Source of the DNA: Silene latifolia
Taxonomy: Eukaryota; Streptophyta; Magnoliopsida; Caryophyllales; Caryophyllaceae
Assembly (NCBI RefSeq): GCF_048544455.1
Contig: NC_133534.1
Span: 88,317,637 to 88,381,636, forward strand
Direction of reading: 5' to 3'
DNA: 64,000 bases
Shown here: piece after piece, positions 49,348 through 61,837 of the stretch
How positions within the stretch are numbered: position 1 is the first letter of the stretch
How the letters are laid out: each line of letters starts with the position of its first letter
Translations under genes and position numbers: made by a program
The notes under the pieces: generated by a model
The model's database searches: none
What the model was told of the DNA's origin: nothing
The model's input: the letters and a program-made list of their open reading frames with translations, nothing else

Positions 49348-49454
49348 CTACTCTATCGAGTGGGGCTTACTCTGTCGAGTAAGTAGTTTTTGACGCAAAA
49401 CAGTAGTCTGCCTGTAGGGTACTCGATCGAGTAAGTTGGGTACTCGATCGAGTA
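49348..49454. repeat. Palindrome array in the 5' LTR of A (4 copies)
   Basis: TACTCGATCGAGTA, a perfect 14-bp palindrome, appears twice exactly and twice as variants (CTATCG and CTGTCG cores). TATA follows 38 bases later. Confidence 0.88.
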
Positions 49455-49491
49455 AGTGGTTTTACGGGTTTTGTTAATAATGCGGGAATGG

Positions 49492-49500
49492 TATATAAGG
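49492..49500 (+). promoter_or_regulatory. TATA box of the element A 5' LTR
   Basis: GGTATATAAGGC just downstream of the palindrome array. The matching site in the 3' LTR is 62050-62058. Confidence 0.6.
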
Positions 49501-50752
49501 CTTTCGTCACTTTTCTCAAAACACTTTTACAACCTAAAAACCTTCAAGAAAAGATTGGGAGTTACGTTGAATCATCCTCGCCGCATTATTAGAAAATTCC
49601 GGAGCTAGAGGTGTCGGATTTCATCGTTCTTTACACCGTTGTGATCCTTGTGTTGAGGGTAAGCTTTACATATAATTTTTATACTGTTTTGTTAAAGTTG
49701 GTTAAACCCTAATTTGGGGATTTGGGGGTTTTATGATTGTATGGTCAAGGTAGTAATTCTATGAATGTTTGTATAGGAGGAGGGTTCGTAGAAGAGAGGT
49801 TTTGAGATAGCTGCTAGATCGTCTGATTATGTGATTGCGTTCCAGGTAGGGTTTCCCTACTCGGTATTAATTACATAATGTGTGGTGATTGTGCTGTAGT
49901 TAGTGATTGTTAATTGATTCAGATGGTTGTGATTTCGTATTGTTGATTGATTCATACGGTTGTGATTTCGTATTGTTGATTGATTCAGACGGTTGTGATT
50001 TCATATTGTTGATTGATTCAGACGGTTGTTGATTTTATGTTGTGGTTACTGTTTAACTGTCTGTGATCTTCGGGGTGCGTCCCTGGCTGAGTGGAGTCAC
50101 TTGCGGGAGTGGCTTCACGCCCTTGATTCGCCTTCTGTGGAACCCGCCACATAAGGGATGTGCACATTAATGAACATGGGTTTATCGCTCGATGAAGATG
50201 AGCGGGGCTTAGGTGGGAACGGCTGCGGTCCCCCACTGGCGGTGTGGAGTATCTGTTGCGATGGATACTCTGGCAGGGCTACACACTTTAGTGTGTAGTC
50301 AGTTGTGTGGAAATTATTATGGAGTTTGGAGGATTGTTGTGTTGTTGAGCTGTTTGTGTACTTGTTGGTTGTGGCTTTGTGTTGTGTAATTAGTACTGAC
50401 CCCGTTTAATGTTTTAAAAACTGTGGTGATCTATTCGGGGTGGTGAGCAGTTATTGAGCAGGTATGAGCTGATGCGTATGGGATAACTGGGAGGAGTCAC
50501 CACGATGCAGTTTAGAAGTCTTCCGCTGTGTCTTGATAGTTTTATAGTCTTTTGATAGTAGACAGTTTTGGAGAACTTGTATCTCTTTATCAGTTTTGGT
50601 TTTTGGCATGTAATCACGTTAAACGTTATTTACTATTTAAGTATGTTTCTTTATTGTCTGATGATTATCATTGCCTCGGGTAACCGAGATGGTGACGCTC
50701 CTATACCTGAGTGGTCCTGGTAAGGCACTTGGAGTATGGGGGTGTCACAAAG

Positions 50753-50764
50753 TGGTATCAGAGC
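50753..50764 (+). other. Primer-binding site of element A
   Basis: TGGTATCAGAGC, tRNA-iMet type, three bases after the LTR. Confidence 0.9.
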
Positions 50765-51145
50765 GACGATACTAAAACCTGTAACCAATGAATCTAATGA
50801 ACATAGGGAGTCAAAATAAAATGAACCCGGGGTAGAAGTTGTAGGAGCTAATGCAAAGGCTTGGGAGACGTCCTAAAGTCGCGAACTCGCCCTACAATTT
50901 TGAACCGGTCACCATGGGATATGAGTCGGGATCGCTATGTGTTTATCTTGTGAATTGTGTATCTTTGTAGAAAAGTGTGGTATGAATCGGTGGATGTATG
51001 TATGTGTAGAATGGGGAATGTGTAGAGAAAGATGATAATGAAGTGATTTTATACATTATTGATTGAAAGCATGATAGTTGTTTTACGACATGGCATTATA
51101 GAAATACGGAAAGAAAGTTTGTTTGGTTTGATTTATACATAGAGT

Positions 51146-51185
<40 letters not shown>

Positions 51186-52352
51186 GTAGGGTTGTACGAG
51201 TTTATATAGCTGAAAGTTTGAGTAAGAGCATGAATAATTGGTGGAAAACGATGAATAATTGTTGCATGATAATATGATTTATGATTAAGCATGTTATATG
51301 ATGGAAGTTATTTTATAGTGTTGTTATGCTAGTAACATGTGAATAGGAGACTTGATGTCATATATTTGTGATTTTGTTTACGTAAAGTTATATAATAAAA
51401 ACATGCGAGTAATATGTGATTGGTAAGTGAGATATGACCGTTTTACGAAAACTGGACAGTGCTGAGAAATGCGTAGGGTACTCGATCGAGTGGCCCTTAC
51501 TCGATCGAGTGAACCTCTTGTTACTCGATCGAGTAGCCCTGTTAATTTGTTATACGTTTCTCTGACCTTCACCTACTCGATCGAATAAGTCATTAACTCG
51601 ATCGAGTGGCCTGTACTCGATCTAGTGACCCCTGTTTTGGGTCATATGCTTATCTTTTGACTTCGTTGCATATTATGTTTAATTCAAAAGTGTTATTTTG
51701 CTTCTGTATGCATTGTTTTACGTATGTATTGGTCCTGATGCATAAGTTACCCAATCTTATGATGTAAGGAGCGGCACCTGTGGTGAGTGTGAGTTTGGTG
51801 GGGAGGACATGAGTTATATGCGGTTGTGATAGGTATTGGAAAAGAAAAGAAGGATTGGTAAGGCTTCTTAAGGCATGGAGCATGTTTTGTGAGAAGAGAA
51901 GAGTGATATGATTTTGTGTTGAGTAATGTAAAAGTAAGTAAATATGGGCAAGGGATGATGTGAGTCTAAGGAACGTGAGAATGAAAAGATTGAAAGGAAA
52001 GATGTGGATGGTGGCAACTTGAGATGTTTAAAGAAATATGGAAGGAGATGGTTAGGAATCGTGTGGGTTAAGAATATATGTAATGAAAGGTCGTTTTAGA
52101 GGAATTGAGAAGAGTGGTATATAGTGAACTTAATGGAGACATGTCGCGATGTGGATTTGCAGATAATGAGTGAGTTTATTAATTTGTATTATCAAGAGGT
52201 GAAACTAATGTGTGATTTCCTTGGGCAAGTAACGATATAAAATGAGTTTTGGGATTCTAGAAAAGAAAAAAAAAGGGTGAATGGTGATTAGTGTGAGTGA
52301 TAGCATGATAAGAGACAATCCATAGTAAGAAAGAGTGAGATGATACTGATAT
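50765..52352. other. Element A interior, left part, noncoding
   Basis: No supported gene. Contains an AT microsatellite (51149-51179), the internal palindrome array (51479-51627) and stretches alignable to the interior of B (for example GAGATATGACCGTTTTACG). Confidence 0.7.
51479..51627. repeat. Internal palindrome array of A (6 copies)
   Basis: TACTCGATCGAGT(A/G) and close variants, about 715 bases after the PBS. Core CGATCG in five copies, CGATCT in one. Confidence 0.88.
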
Positions 52353-53725
52353 TGTAATACTACGGATTTTATAGGCTGGTACTCGACCGAGTATGGCCTA
52401 CTCGGTCGAGTAGAGTGTGTCGTGTAGCCTGTTTGGCTACTGCCCAGGAACACTCGGCCGAGTATGCTGAACACTCGACCGAGTAGTGGGTACTCGGCCG
52501 AGTATACTTTATACTCGACCGAGTATCCGGTCTGTCGGGTATTATTCCCGCGGTTTTGATTAAAATGATTAGAGATTATTTATATAATCGTTTGTTAGTT
52601 TCTAAAGGCATTTTCTTCCAAAAACATAAACTACGTTTCTCCCCCCTCTAATCATTTTCATCAATTCCAAGGCAAAGGTCATCGATTGTGGGTTCTAGCA
52701 CCATATTCCGTGTCAGTCGTCATAGTAAGTGTCTTATCTTTATTGATTTATTGTTGTTCTTATAAGTTAGCAAACCCTAGTTTGGATTAATTTGGGGGTT
52801 TAGGGTTTGCTCATCATATATGTGTTGATTGTTGTTTACCATTGTTGTAGGTGACGATGTGGTATTTGTTATGCGTTTGTATGATTTATTGCAGCATAGC
52901 GGATTGCGAAAAGGTAGGGTTTATCCTACTCAGTACTGTTAATTGATTGAGATTGCATATGTTTTATAATTGTTGTTATCTGCTGATCATCGGAGGTTGG
53001 GTGTTGTGGTGACGGTGTTGGTGTGGGTGTGTTGTGACGGTTGTGGTGTTGTGACAGCTGTGATGCTGTGTGTGTGATTGTGGTGGAGTCACTTGCGGGA
53101 GTGGCTTCACACCCTAGTTCGCCCTCCGTGGAACCCGTCACAGGAGGGGATGTGCACATTAAGGGACAGGGATTGTTAGTCGCTCGTTGATGAGCTGGAA
53201 TAGGTGGGGATGGGCTGCGGTCACCCACTGGCGGCAAGGATTATCTGTTGTGATGGGTAAGCTGGCAGGGCTACACTCTTCGGTGTGTAGTCGGTTACTG
53301 TGTGAGATCAGGAGACCGGGGATGGAGGATGATCAGCTGGTTATATTGTTTGTTGTCTTATATTGATTGAATAGTACTGACCCCGTGTTGTTGTTTTGTA
53401 AAACCTACGGTGATCCATTCGGGGATGGTGAGCAGATTATGACAGGTAATGCAGATGTTTAGCTATGGGACAGTCTTGGGAGTCATCACTTGAGTCTAGC
53501 TTCATTATTACGAGTTTAGCTGTCTTTGTTTTCAGTTGTACCGAGGCCCTTACACTTTTATTCTGGGTTGGTCTGAGATAATGTAATCGTTAAACTCTTT
53601 ATACTTTAATATAGTTGTTTTGAATTGTTGCTTTTGATATACTAACGTCAGGCAACCGAGATGGTAACAGCTTTTCATGCTAGGGTAGTCTTTGGTAAGG
53701 TACCTTGGTATGAGGGGGTGTTACA
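52353..53725 (+). repeat. 5' LTR of element B
   Basis: Contains six dyad motifs (52380-52525), a TTTATATAATC TATA-like site at about 52579-52589 and the conserved hairpin (about 53083-53110). Nearly identical to 57784-59147. Confidence 0.9.
52380..52525. repeat. Dyad array in the 5' LTR of B (6 copies)
   Basis: TACTCGACCGAGTA and TACTCGGCCGAGTA alternate, with one CGGTCG form. None has the CGATCG core of element A. Confidence 0.88.
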
Positions 53726-53728
53726 AAG

Positions 53729-53740
53729 TGGTATCAGAGC
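53729..53740 (+). other. Primer-binding site of element B
   Basis: TGGTATCAGAGC, three bases after the LTR. Confidence 0.9.
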
Positions 53741-56700
53741 CGATGATTCCGGCACCTAAAACTAATGAACCCAATGAACTTAGGGAGTCTAAATAAAATG
53801 AACCCGGGGAGAGTTGTTTGGAGCTACCGCAAAGACTTGGGAGACGTCCCGAAGTCGCTTTAAGGCCCTTACGATCTCAAGTCGGTCACATGGGGGGACT
53901 GTTGTGTGTCGAGTCATGTATGTGTGTGGTACTTAGAACTTGAATGGTTGGATAATGCGGTATGAGAAGTGGTATGTGGAAACATGTGAAAAGCGTGGCG
54001 AGATTTACTGATTTGAATTTTAGTATGGAATATGTTGGCATGTTAAGTGTTTATTACGTGGCTTTCAAAAGGGTAGTGGTACATGCGTATATGATCATGA
54101 TGATGTTAATGTTTGGTTGTTGGTAGTAGAATGTGATTAAGGTCATACGTCTATATACGTATGAATGTTGTGTTTAATTTTCATGTGAGTATGATAAGAG
54201 TTCAATTATATACTGCTTTCTTGAAGTATTGAGTTGTTGTTGTTGCTTTATGCATGTTCAAATTGTTTGGGTTTAGAAAATTTGATTTGTATGAAGATCG
54301 ATTAAGGAAGGGTTTTCTTAAAACTGTCATAAGTCGAGTTTTAGAAATGATATTGCTGTGATTCCAATTGGAGGTGATAGCTTGTCTTCTTACGATTCTA
54401 ACGATAGGTCACACGCCCAAAACTACCAAGTAACGAGTGAGATATGACTGTTTTACGAAAACTGGACGATGCTGAGAACTGTGTTGGTACTCGACCGAGT
54501 AAAGTAATACTCGACCGAGTAAGGGCTACTCGGCCGAGAATTCCCAATACTCGACCGAGTAATCCTCTGTGATAATTACGTTCGCTTCTGGAGTCGAAAA
54601 CTCGACCGAGTAATATAGTTACTCGACCGAGTATTCTGTACTCGACCTAGTATGCTATGTACTCGACCGAGTACCTCAGTGGGCGGTTATTTCGAGTCGG
54701 TGGCTATATTTTCACCTTAATGTTTAAGTCGGTGGCTATGTTCTTACATTTGTTTTGAGTCGTGGGGTATGTGCACACGTATGTTTTGAGTCTTAACGCA
54801 TTCTTTTATATATATGACGGTCTTGATACGTAGGTTACCAAATGGTATGATAGGGAGGATGTCGGCGTATGAGGGATAGGTGTTGGATATAAAGGACATG
54901 AGTTATATGTGGTTGTGAGGGATAGTGGAACAAGAAAAGAGTAGATTCATGAGCTAATCGAGACAAGGAGCATGTTTTGTGAGATATGATGAGTGATATA
55001 GTCGTGGGTTGAGTAATATAAAAGTAAGTGTATATGGGCAAGGGTGATGTAAGTGTAAAGAAACGTGAGAATGAAAGATTGAGATGAGGGATACGAATAG
55101 TGGCATATTGGGATGTGTAAGGATTTATGGAGGGAGACGGTTTGGATTGAGTTGCTTAAGGATATATGTGATAAAAGGTCGCTATAGAGAGATGGAAACG
55201 AATAGTGTATAGTGAGGTCAAGTTATGCCGTGATGAGTAGACAGTGGTTGATTTGGGAATTTGGAATATCAAGAGGTGAGCCTAGTGTATAATTCTTTGG
55301 GCAATTAACGGTATGCGATGAATTTTTGGTTTCCTAGAGATACGACATGGAGATACGGCTTATTGAAGAATAACCGTTAGTGTGTAGACTTGATGGTAAC
55401 AAGTGCGAGTGAATAGTATGATGGGAGGAGATAAGTGATAAGAAATAAAGAGAAGATATCGATATGAATTACTGGAATTTGAGTTGTGGGGGTAACAAGA
55501 AGGTAATCGGATTACTAAAGAGTTAGGTAGAAAGAGAAAGGAGATGAATTATTAATTGGTATTATTGAGTAAAAAGGGGGAAAGAGGAATGTAAGTAGGT
55601 TGAGATAACGTTGACCGGAGTTAAGGAGCATGAAGGTAGGAAATTATGGATATGTACGATAGCCTCACTAGAGGGTGTGAGTTAATAGTTATATAGGAGA
55701 GCAGGACGACATGTTAGCCGTGAATTTCGAGGTATTAAGGGAATAAAAAGCTGGTAGAGTGTTTGCACGATCTGAGATTTTGGTGGAGAGTTAGGTAACG
55801 ATATGATAAAGGATAGAATTTGGAATAATGTTGAGGTAGATTTTGTTGATGGATTGAATGTTCGTTACTTGGGATGATAACCAAAGAGAGGAAATGGATT
55901 GTTATATTAAGAAGTGATAGTAAGAGAGTAATCACATGAAGGATGTTGGCGTCATAGTATTGTCACTAGTGGTTGAGGATGATGTTCCTTTAGGGAAGTT
56001 AGCTGTCCTAATGAGGTTGATCTTGTGGAGGTGATTAGTACGTTTGGTTGTGAGGGAATATAAGATGTAGATATATGAGGTGCTCACTGGAAGTTGAGTT
56101 ATAATGTTATGGCTACATTTGCCGGAGGGGTGATAATTGTGTGTATGAGAGGATACGTTATGAAAGGCACCTGAGTTAAGTCCGGATGAGAGGTATTCAT
56201 TGTCAAGTGGTAACTTACGTGGTCAGGATTGGCTAGTTAGATTCGATTATGGGTCCGTGAGGTGTGTAAAGCTTTGTGTGAGGTCCTGACCTCACGAGTA
56301 ATGGTGTAGTGTGATAGTTACGAGTCGTTATATGTGTGTTCCGCGTCTTATGTCATACTTATAAGGGTATGTATGATATATGTAAGTAATGGTGTGAGGT
56401 TCCGGCCTCAAGAGTCATGGTATGGATAATATTCGATAAGGTTGGTATTTGTGATCCCGTCTAATATGATGCGTGGTGATCTGGTAGAGCAGTTTTATGA
56501 AAGTCTTGTGGTCAAGGAAGTTGTGATGAGTCAGTGTTATGAGATTGTAAAAGTTGTGATGGCTATCGATGTGGTTTTTGTGTACTGTGCACGGTAATTC
56601 GTGTTGTGATACGAGTATTTTCGTGTCGTCATAGATCGTTGTTTGTTTACTGCTATTTTTTTTGTCAGTGTCGGTCGGGGCATATAGACCGTTGTGTTGT

Positions 56701-57506
56701 TTCCCGATGTTTCTTACCAGTGTCGGTATGGGTATGGTCCTATTGGTTTTTATAGAGTATGATATGAAAGAGAGTGAGGTATGGTTTTGTGGTTGTCATG
56801 GTATAGTAATATTCCGTTAATGGGACACAATTGTGAGAGGTTGATGGAGTACTTTTGATCTTGTTTTAGATGAGGCATTGGTGGACATAGTTGTGGCAAG
56901 AGAATTGTGGAGCATGTGTGGTATTGAACTGGAACTACGTGTGGTTTAACATCTTTTCTTGGGATAACGAGTACGAAGTTTTGGGACTTAGCATCATGTC
57001 AAGTTAAGGGTGAGCGTTGTGGTAATGTAGAAGATATGGAGTAGTGGTTATACTGAGGATTTTATGATATAGGTTATGGGAGTACAGAATAATGGAGGCA
57101 CGAGAACTGTTAGAGAAAGAGAGCCATGGATATAGGAATGGTTGTAGGTCTTAAGGTTGTAGTGGGTTATCGTTGACATGCGATGGTAATGAGGTTTATG
57201 GGGGGTATAGCAAAGGACCTAGTATTAGTGAGTTACGAGGACGCAACATTTATCTTAAGAGGAGTAGAAAGGGAAAAGGGAGTTTGATGGTTGTACATGT
57301 TATAGCACATTTGGAAGTTTGAGTGTTGGTGTAGAGTAAAGGATGGATTCGTGTTATGGTTGATTTTAATACAGGTAATGGTAGTGCTCATAGTAGTATG
57401 ATGTTTAGGAGTGTGAGTAAAATTCGATAGTATTAACGGATTGTGTGAGGATGTTTATGTGTGTAAGTGAACTTCGAGGACGAAGTTCGTTCTAAGGGTG
57501 GTAGAA
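53741..57506. other. Element B interior, noncoding
   Basis: No supported gene in 3.8 kb. The dyad array at 54488-54673 is the only strong local structure. The short reading frames have no recognisable domain. Confidence 0.7.
54488..54673. repeat. Internal dyad array of B (8 copies)
   Basis: TACTCGACCGAGTA and variants, about 750 bases after the PBS, in a flank shared with A (ACGAAAACTGGAC). This position matches the internal array of A. Confidence 0.88.
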
Positions 57507-57783
57507 TGTAACATTCCATTTTGATGGTTGATCTTGACCGGTGGATTGTCTTGGTATTGAGTTGCTAGTGAGTGTTATAGAAGTGAGACGGAGTTGGCAA
57601 CATTATATTGTGGTTATTTGGTAATATTAGGGAGTTAGTATTGAGAGTATATGCTATAGTTGGGACGATATCGTGAGTCATGTTGTGGAAGTAAATGTGG
57701 TTGGTAGACCTAGTGTTAGGCGTCCAGGTTTCATAGGTTGGGTTGGAACTTCGGGGACGATGTTCTTTTTAGGGAGGGAAGAC
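57507..57783 (+). repeat. Relic LTR head inside element B
   Basis: TGTAACATTCC preceded by a PPT-like CTTCGAGGACGAAGTTC, followed about 260 bases later by the real PPT and LTR. The equivalent in A is at 61506. Confidence 0.55.
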
Positions 57784-59147
57784 TGTAATACTACGGATTT
57801 TATAGGCTGGTACTCGACCAAGTATGGCCTACTCGGTCGAGTAGAGTGTGTCGTGTAGCCTGTTTGGCTACTGCCCAGGAACACTCGGCCGAGTATGCTG
57901 AATACTCGACCGAGTAGTGGGTACTCGGCCGAGTATACTTTATACTCGACCGAGTATCCGGTCTGTCGGGTATTATTCCCGCGGTTTTGATTAAAATGAT
58001 TAGAGATTATTTATATAATCGTTTGTCAGTTTCTAAAGGCATTTTCTTCCAAAAACATAAACTACGTTTCTCCCCCCTCTAATCATCTTCATCAATTCCA
58101 AGGCAAAGGTCATCGATTGTGGGTTCTAGCACCATATTCCGTGTCAGTCGTCATAGTAAGTGTCTTATCTTTATTGATCTATTGTTGTTCTTATAAGTTA
58201 GCAAACCCTAGTTTGGATTAATTTGGAGGTTTAGGGTTTGCTCATCATATATGTGTTGATTGTTGATTACCATTGTTGTAGGTGACGATGTGGTATTTGT
58301 TATGCATTTGTATGATTGATTGCAGCATAGCGGATTGCGAAAAGGTAGGGTTTCTCCTACTCAGTACTGTTAATTGATTGAGATTGCATATGTTTTATAA
58401 TTGTTGTTATCTGCTGATCATCGGAGGTTGGGTGTTGTGGTGACGGTGTTGGTGTGGTTGTGGTGTTGTGACAGCTGTGATGCTGTGTGTGTGATTGTGG
58501 TGGAGTCACTTGCGGGAGTGGCTTCACACCCTAGTTCGCCCTCCGTGGAATCCGTCACAGGAGGGGATGTGCACATTAAGGGACAGGGATTGTTAGTCGC
58601 TCGTTGATGAGCTGGACTAGGTGAGGATGGGCTGCGGTCACCCACTGGCGACGAGGATTATCTGTTGCGATGGGTAATCTAGTAGGGCTACACTCTTCGG
58701 TGTGTATTCGGTTACTGTGTGAGATCGGGAGACCGGGGATGGAGGATGATTAGCTGGTTATATTGTTTGTTGTCTTATATTGATTCATTAGTACTGACCC
58801 CGGGTGTTGTTGTTTTGTAAAACCTGCGGTGATACATTCGGGGATGGTGAGCAGATTATGACAGGTAATGCAGATGTTTAACTATGGGACAGTCATGGGG
58901 AGTCATCACTTCGAGTCTAGCTTCCGCTGTTACGAGTTTAGCTGTCTTTGATTTCAGTTGTATTGAGGCACTTACACTTTTATTCTGGGTTGGTCTGAGA
59001 TAATGTAATCGTTAAAGTCTTTATACTTTTATATAGTTGTTTTGAATTGTTGCTTTTAATATACTAACCTCGGGCAACCGAGATGGAAACAACTTCTCAT
59101 GCTAGGGTAGTCCTTGGTAAGGTACCTTGGTATGAGGGGGTGTTACA
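57784..59147 (+). repeat. 3' LTR of element B
   Basis: Pair of 52353-53725, with dyads at 57811-57956 (the first decayed to CGACCA) and TATA-like at 58010-58019. Confidence 0.9.
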
Positions 59148-59152
59148 GATAT

Positions 59153-61505
59153 GAAATAATGAGATGGGAGTTTTGGAGCAATGAGAAGGTAACCGGGGCA
59201 CTAAAGAGTTAGGTAGAAGTAATAAGGAGTTGAATGGTTAATTGATTTTGTCGAGTGTAAAAGGAAAGAATGAGGGGAGTAAAACTAGGAAAATGTTCAC
59301 CGAGGTTATGTGATATAAAAGTAAGGAATCGTCGAGAGGTATGATACTATCATGAGGATTTGAGTTAACGGTTACATAGGAGTTCCAGGACGACATGATA
59401 ATCATGAGTTTCGAGGAATTAAGGAAAGTAAAAATTTGGGTAAAGAATTTGCACAATATGAGATCTTGGTGGTGAGTCGGGTGACGATACAATTAAGGAT
59501 GTAATTGGAAATAGTGTTTAGGTGATTTTTGTTGATGTATTTGATGTTCGTTATTTGGGATGATAACCAAAGATAGGAAATAAACCGTGATGTTTAGAGA
59601 TGAGTGTAAGAGGTTTGATCTACGAACGGTGGTAGTGTGGAGGTGTTGTCACTAGAGGTAAGGGGAGATGATAAATAGGAAAGATGGCCAATCTAAAGAG
59701 GTTGATTTTGTAGAGACCGGATTGATATGTATGGTTGTGAGGAAGTATAAGACGTAGTCTTAGGAGGCGGTTTCTGGTAGTGAGTGTTAGTTGTATGGTT
59801 ATGTATGGCAGAAGGTGCTGGTTATGTGAATGGAAGAATGTGTTATGAGGGGCATACGAGTTAAGCTCAAGCGAGAGGTAACCTTTAGCAGGTGGTAACT
59901 TACGTGATCAGGATTGACTAGTTAGATGTCATTACGGGTCTAATATGTATATAAATGTTTATATTGGGTTCTGACCTCACGAGAAGTGGTATGGTGTGAT
60001 AGTTATAAGCTGTTATCTGAATGTTCTATAATATATGTTGGATACGGTAACCTAGTGGAATGATGTTTAAAAATGTAATAATTCGAGTGATCTAGCATGG
60101 CTAGTTATACTCGTATGTGTATGCATGATATATGTTTATTTCGTGAAAAGGTATGGATGGTATTCATGAGGTTCTTATCTGTTTATTCCGTACAATATGT
60201 TGTGTTATGAGCTAGTAAAATGGTTTTGAATAAGTTTTCTTGTCCAGGAAGTTGTCTTGAGTCAGTATGCATGAGAATAGTGTAAGTGGTGATGTCTATC
60301 GATGTGGTTGTTGTGCCTCGGGTGGTGATCCGGGCATGGTATTTCGTGTTGTGATGCGGGTATTTTCGCGCTGCGGTGCGGCTGTTGGTGGCGGTGTTGC
60401 GATGCCATCACCGGTTGTGGTGGAGTAGGCGGGATGATTACGATATGAGTTTTCGAAAGTACATACCAGTTATACATAGATTGTTGTTTGTTTACTGTTG
60501 TTCCTTGTGAGTTTCGGTTAGACATATATAGATTGTTGTTTTGTTTGTTGATGTTTCTTGCTAGTTTCAGCTTGGGAGTGAGGGTAGAATATGATATGGA
60601 AGAGAGTTGTATTTGTTTCCGTGGTTGTCATGACAAAGTGATATTCTGTTGATAGGACACAGTTGTGAGAGGTTGTTTCAGTAATTTTGATCTTGTTTTA
60701 AGATGAGGCATCTGTAGACATAGTCATGGCAAGTGATTCGTAGAACATGTGTGGTAATGATCTGAAAGCTGCGGGTGGTTCATAATCTTTCGTTGAGACA
60801 GTGAGTATAGGGTGTTGGGAATTGGTGTCATGTTGAGTTATGAATGAGTTTTGCGGTAATGAAAGAAAGGAACTTGAGGATCTAGTGTGAGTGTACGTAA
60901 CAAGTGTGGATCGTGAGTTATGCTTTTGGTGATAGGAGTTTTATATAGTTTATATAGAGAGGTATGTCGTGTTGCTGTAATGTGGAAGAGTTAGAGTGTC
61001 TGTTATGATCAGGATTTTGTGGTATTGGTTAGATGGCATGCAGAATGAGTTGAGGTATGAGAACTATTTAAGTAAGAGAGCCTTGAAAATAGGAATGGAT
61101 ATAGGTGTGAGGGTATAGGCGGTTATCTTTGACATACGGTGGTGATGAAGATAATGAGAGGATATAGCTAAGGATCTAGTATTAGTGAGCTACGAGGACG
61201 TAACATGTGTCTTAAGAGGAGTAGGATGCGGCAAAGAGCGTTTGAGGGTTGTGCATGTCGTAGTATAATTGGAAGTAGAGTGTTGGTTTAGCATAAAGAA
61301 TGGATTTGTATATATTGTGGTTGATAATGTTAAAAGGTCATGGACGTGCTTGTAGTAGTTCGATGTTTAGGAATGGGAGAATACTTCGATAGCATTGACA
61401 GTTGGATGATGATGTTTAGGAGTTCGAGAGTATTGACAGTGGGATGATGATGTTTATGAGTGTGAGTAAACTTCGAGGAAGAAGTTCCTTTTAAGGGTGG
61501 TAGAA
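59153..61505. other. Element A interior, right part, noncoding
   Basis: Continues A after the B insertion. No supported gene in 2.3 kb. Partly alignable with the interior of B (for example the GACATAGT and CTACGAGGACG regions). Confidence 0.65.
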
Positions 61506-61837
61506 TGTAACATCCCGTTTGATGTTTATGAGTGTCTTGATATTGGATTTTAAGGTGGATAATATGTTAGTGAAACGGAGCTAGTAACGTTTGTGGATGG
61601 TAGTTGGTAGTGTATGGAGTTAGTGTCGAGGGAGACTATGATGTAATTGATACGATATCGTGAGCCATGTTGTGGAGGTAGGAATAGTTGGTGGAGTTGG
61701 TGTTACGAGTTCATGTTTGTAGGTTGGAGTTTTGTTTTGAGTTCTTAGTTGCGTTGTTGTGTCTTGATCGAGTTAGTATGTTTGTTTTGGGTATGGGTTG
61801 AACTTCGGGGACGAAGTTCTTTTTAAGGAGGGAAGAC
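61506..61837 (+). repeat. Relic LTR head inside element A
   Basis: TGTAACATCCCG preceded by CTTCGAGGAAGAAGTTC, then about 330 bases to the true PPT (AAGGAGGGAAGAC) and the 3' LTR. Same arrangement as in B. Confidence 0.55.

Larger units (their letters stand above)
49318..50749 (+). repeat. 5' LTR of element A
   Basis: TGTAATACTACGG...GGGGGTGTCACA. Contains a palindrome array (49348-49454), TATATAAGG (49492-49500), a 33-base minisatellite of four units (about 49914-50040) and a conserved hairpin (50091-50118). By eye it is about 2% different from the 3' LTR. Confidence 0.9.
52353..59147 (+). mobile_element. Noncoding LTR retrotransposon B (LARD-like), nested in A
   Basis: LTRs 52353-53725 and 57784-59147; PBS TGGTATCAGAGC at 53729-53740; TSD GATAT at 52348-52352 and 59148-59152. 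The 4.06-kb interior has no recognisable protein. LTR ends (TGTAATACTACGG, GTGTTACA) and parts of the interior are homologous to A, so the two are relatives. Confidence 0.9.

Noticed and set aside
50018-50236. Antisense frame (MGDRSRSHLSPAHLHRAINP...) present in all four LTRs of A and B
   Set aside because: Similarity between A and B follows the conserved nucleotide domain, the lengths differ (72-103 codons), and no protein family is recognisable. A structured RNA explains it better.
50753-50764. tRNA-iMet-like sequence
   Set aside because: Only the 12 bases complementary to the tRNA 3' end are present. It is a primer-binding site, not a tRNA gene.
49348-54673. CRISPR-like arrays of TACTCGATCGAGTA / TACTCGACCGAGTA
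   Set aside because: Spacing is irregular, repeats are 14 bases and palindromic, no cas genes are present, and the context is a plant LTR retrotransposon.
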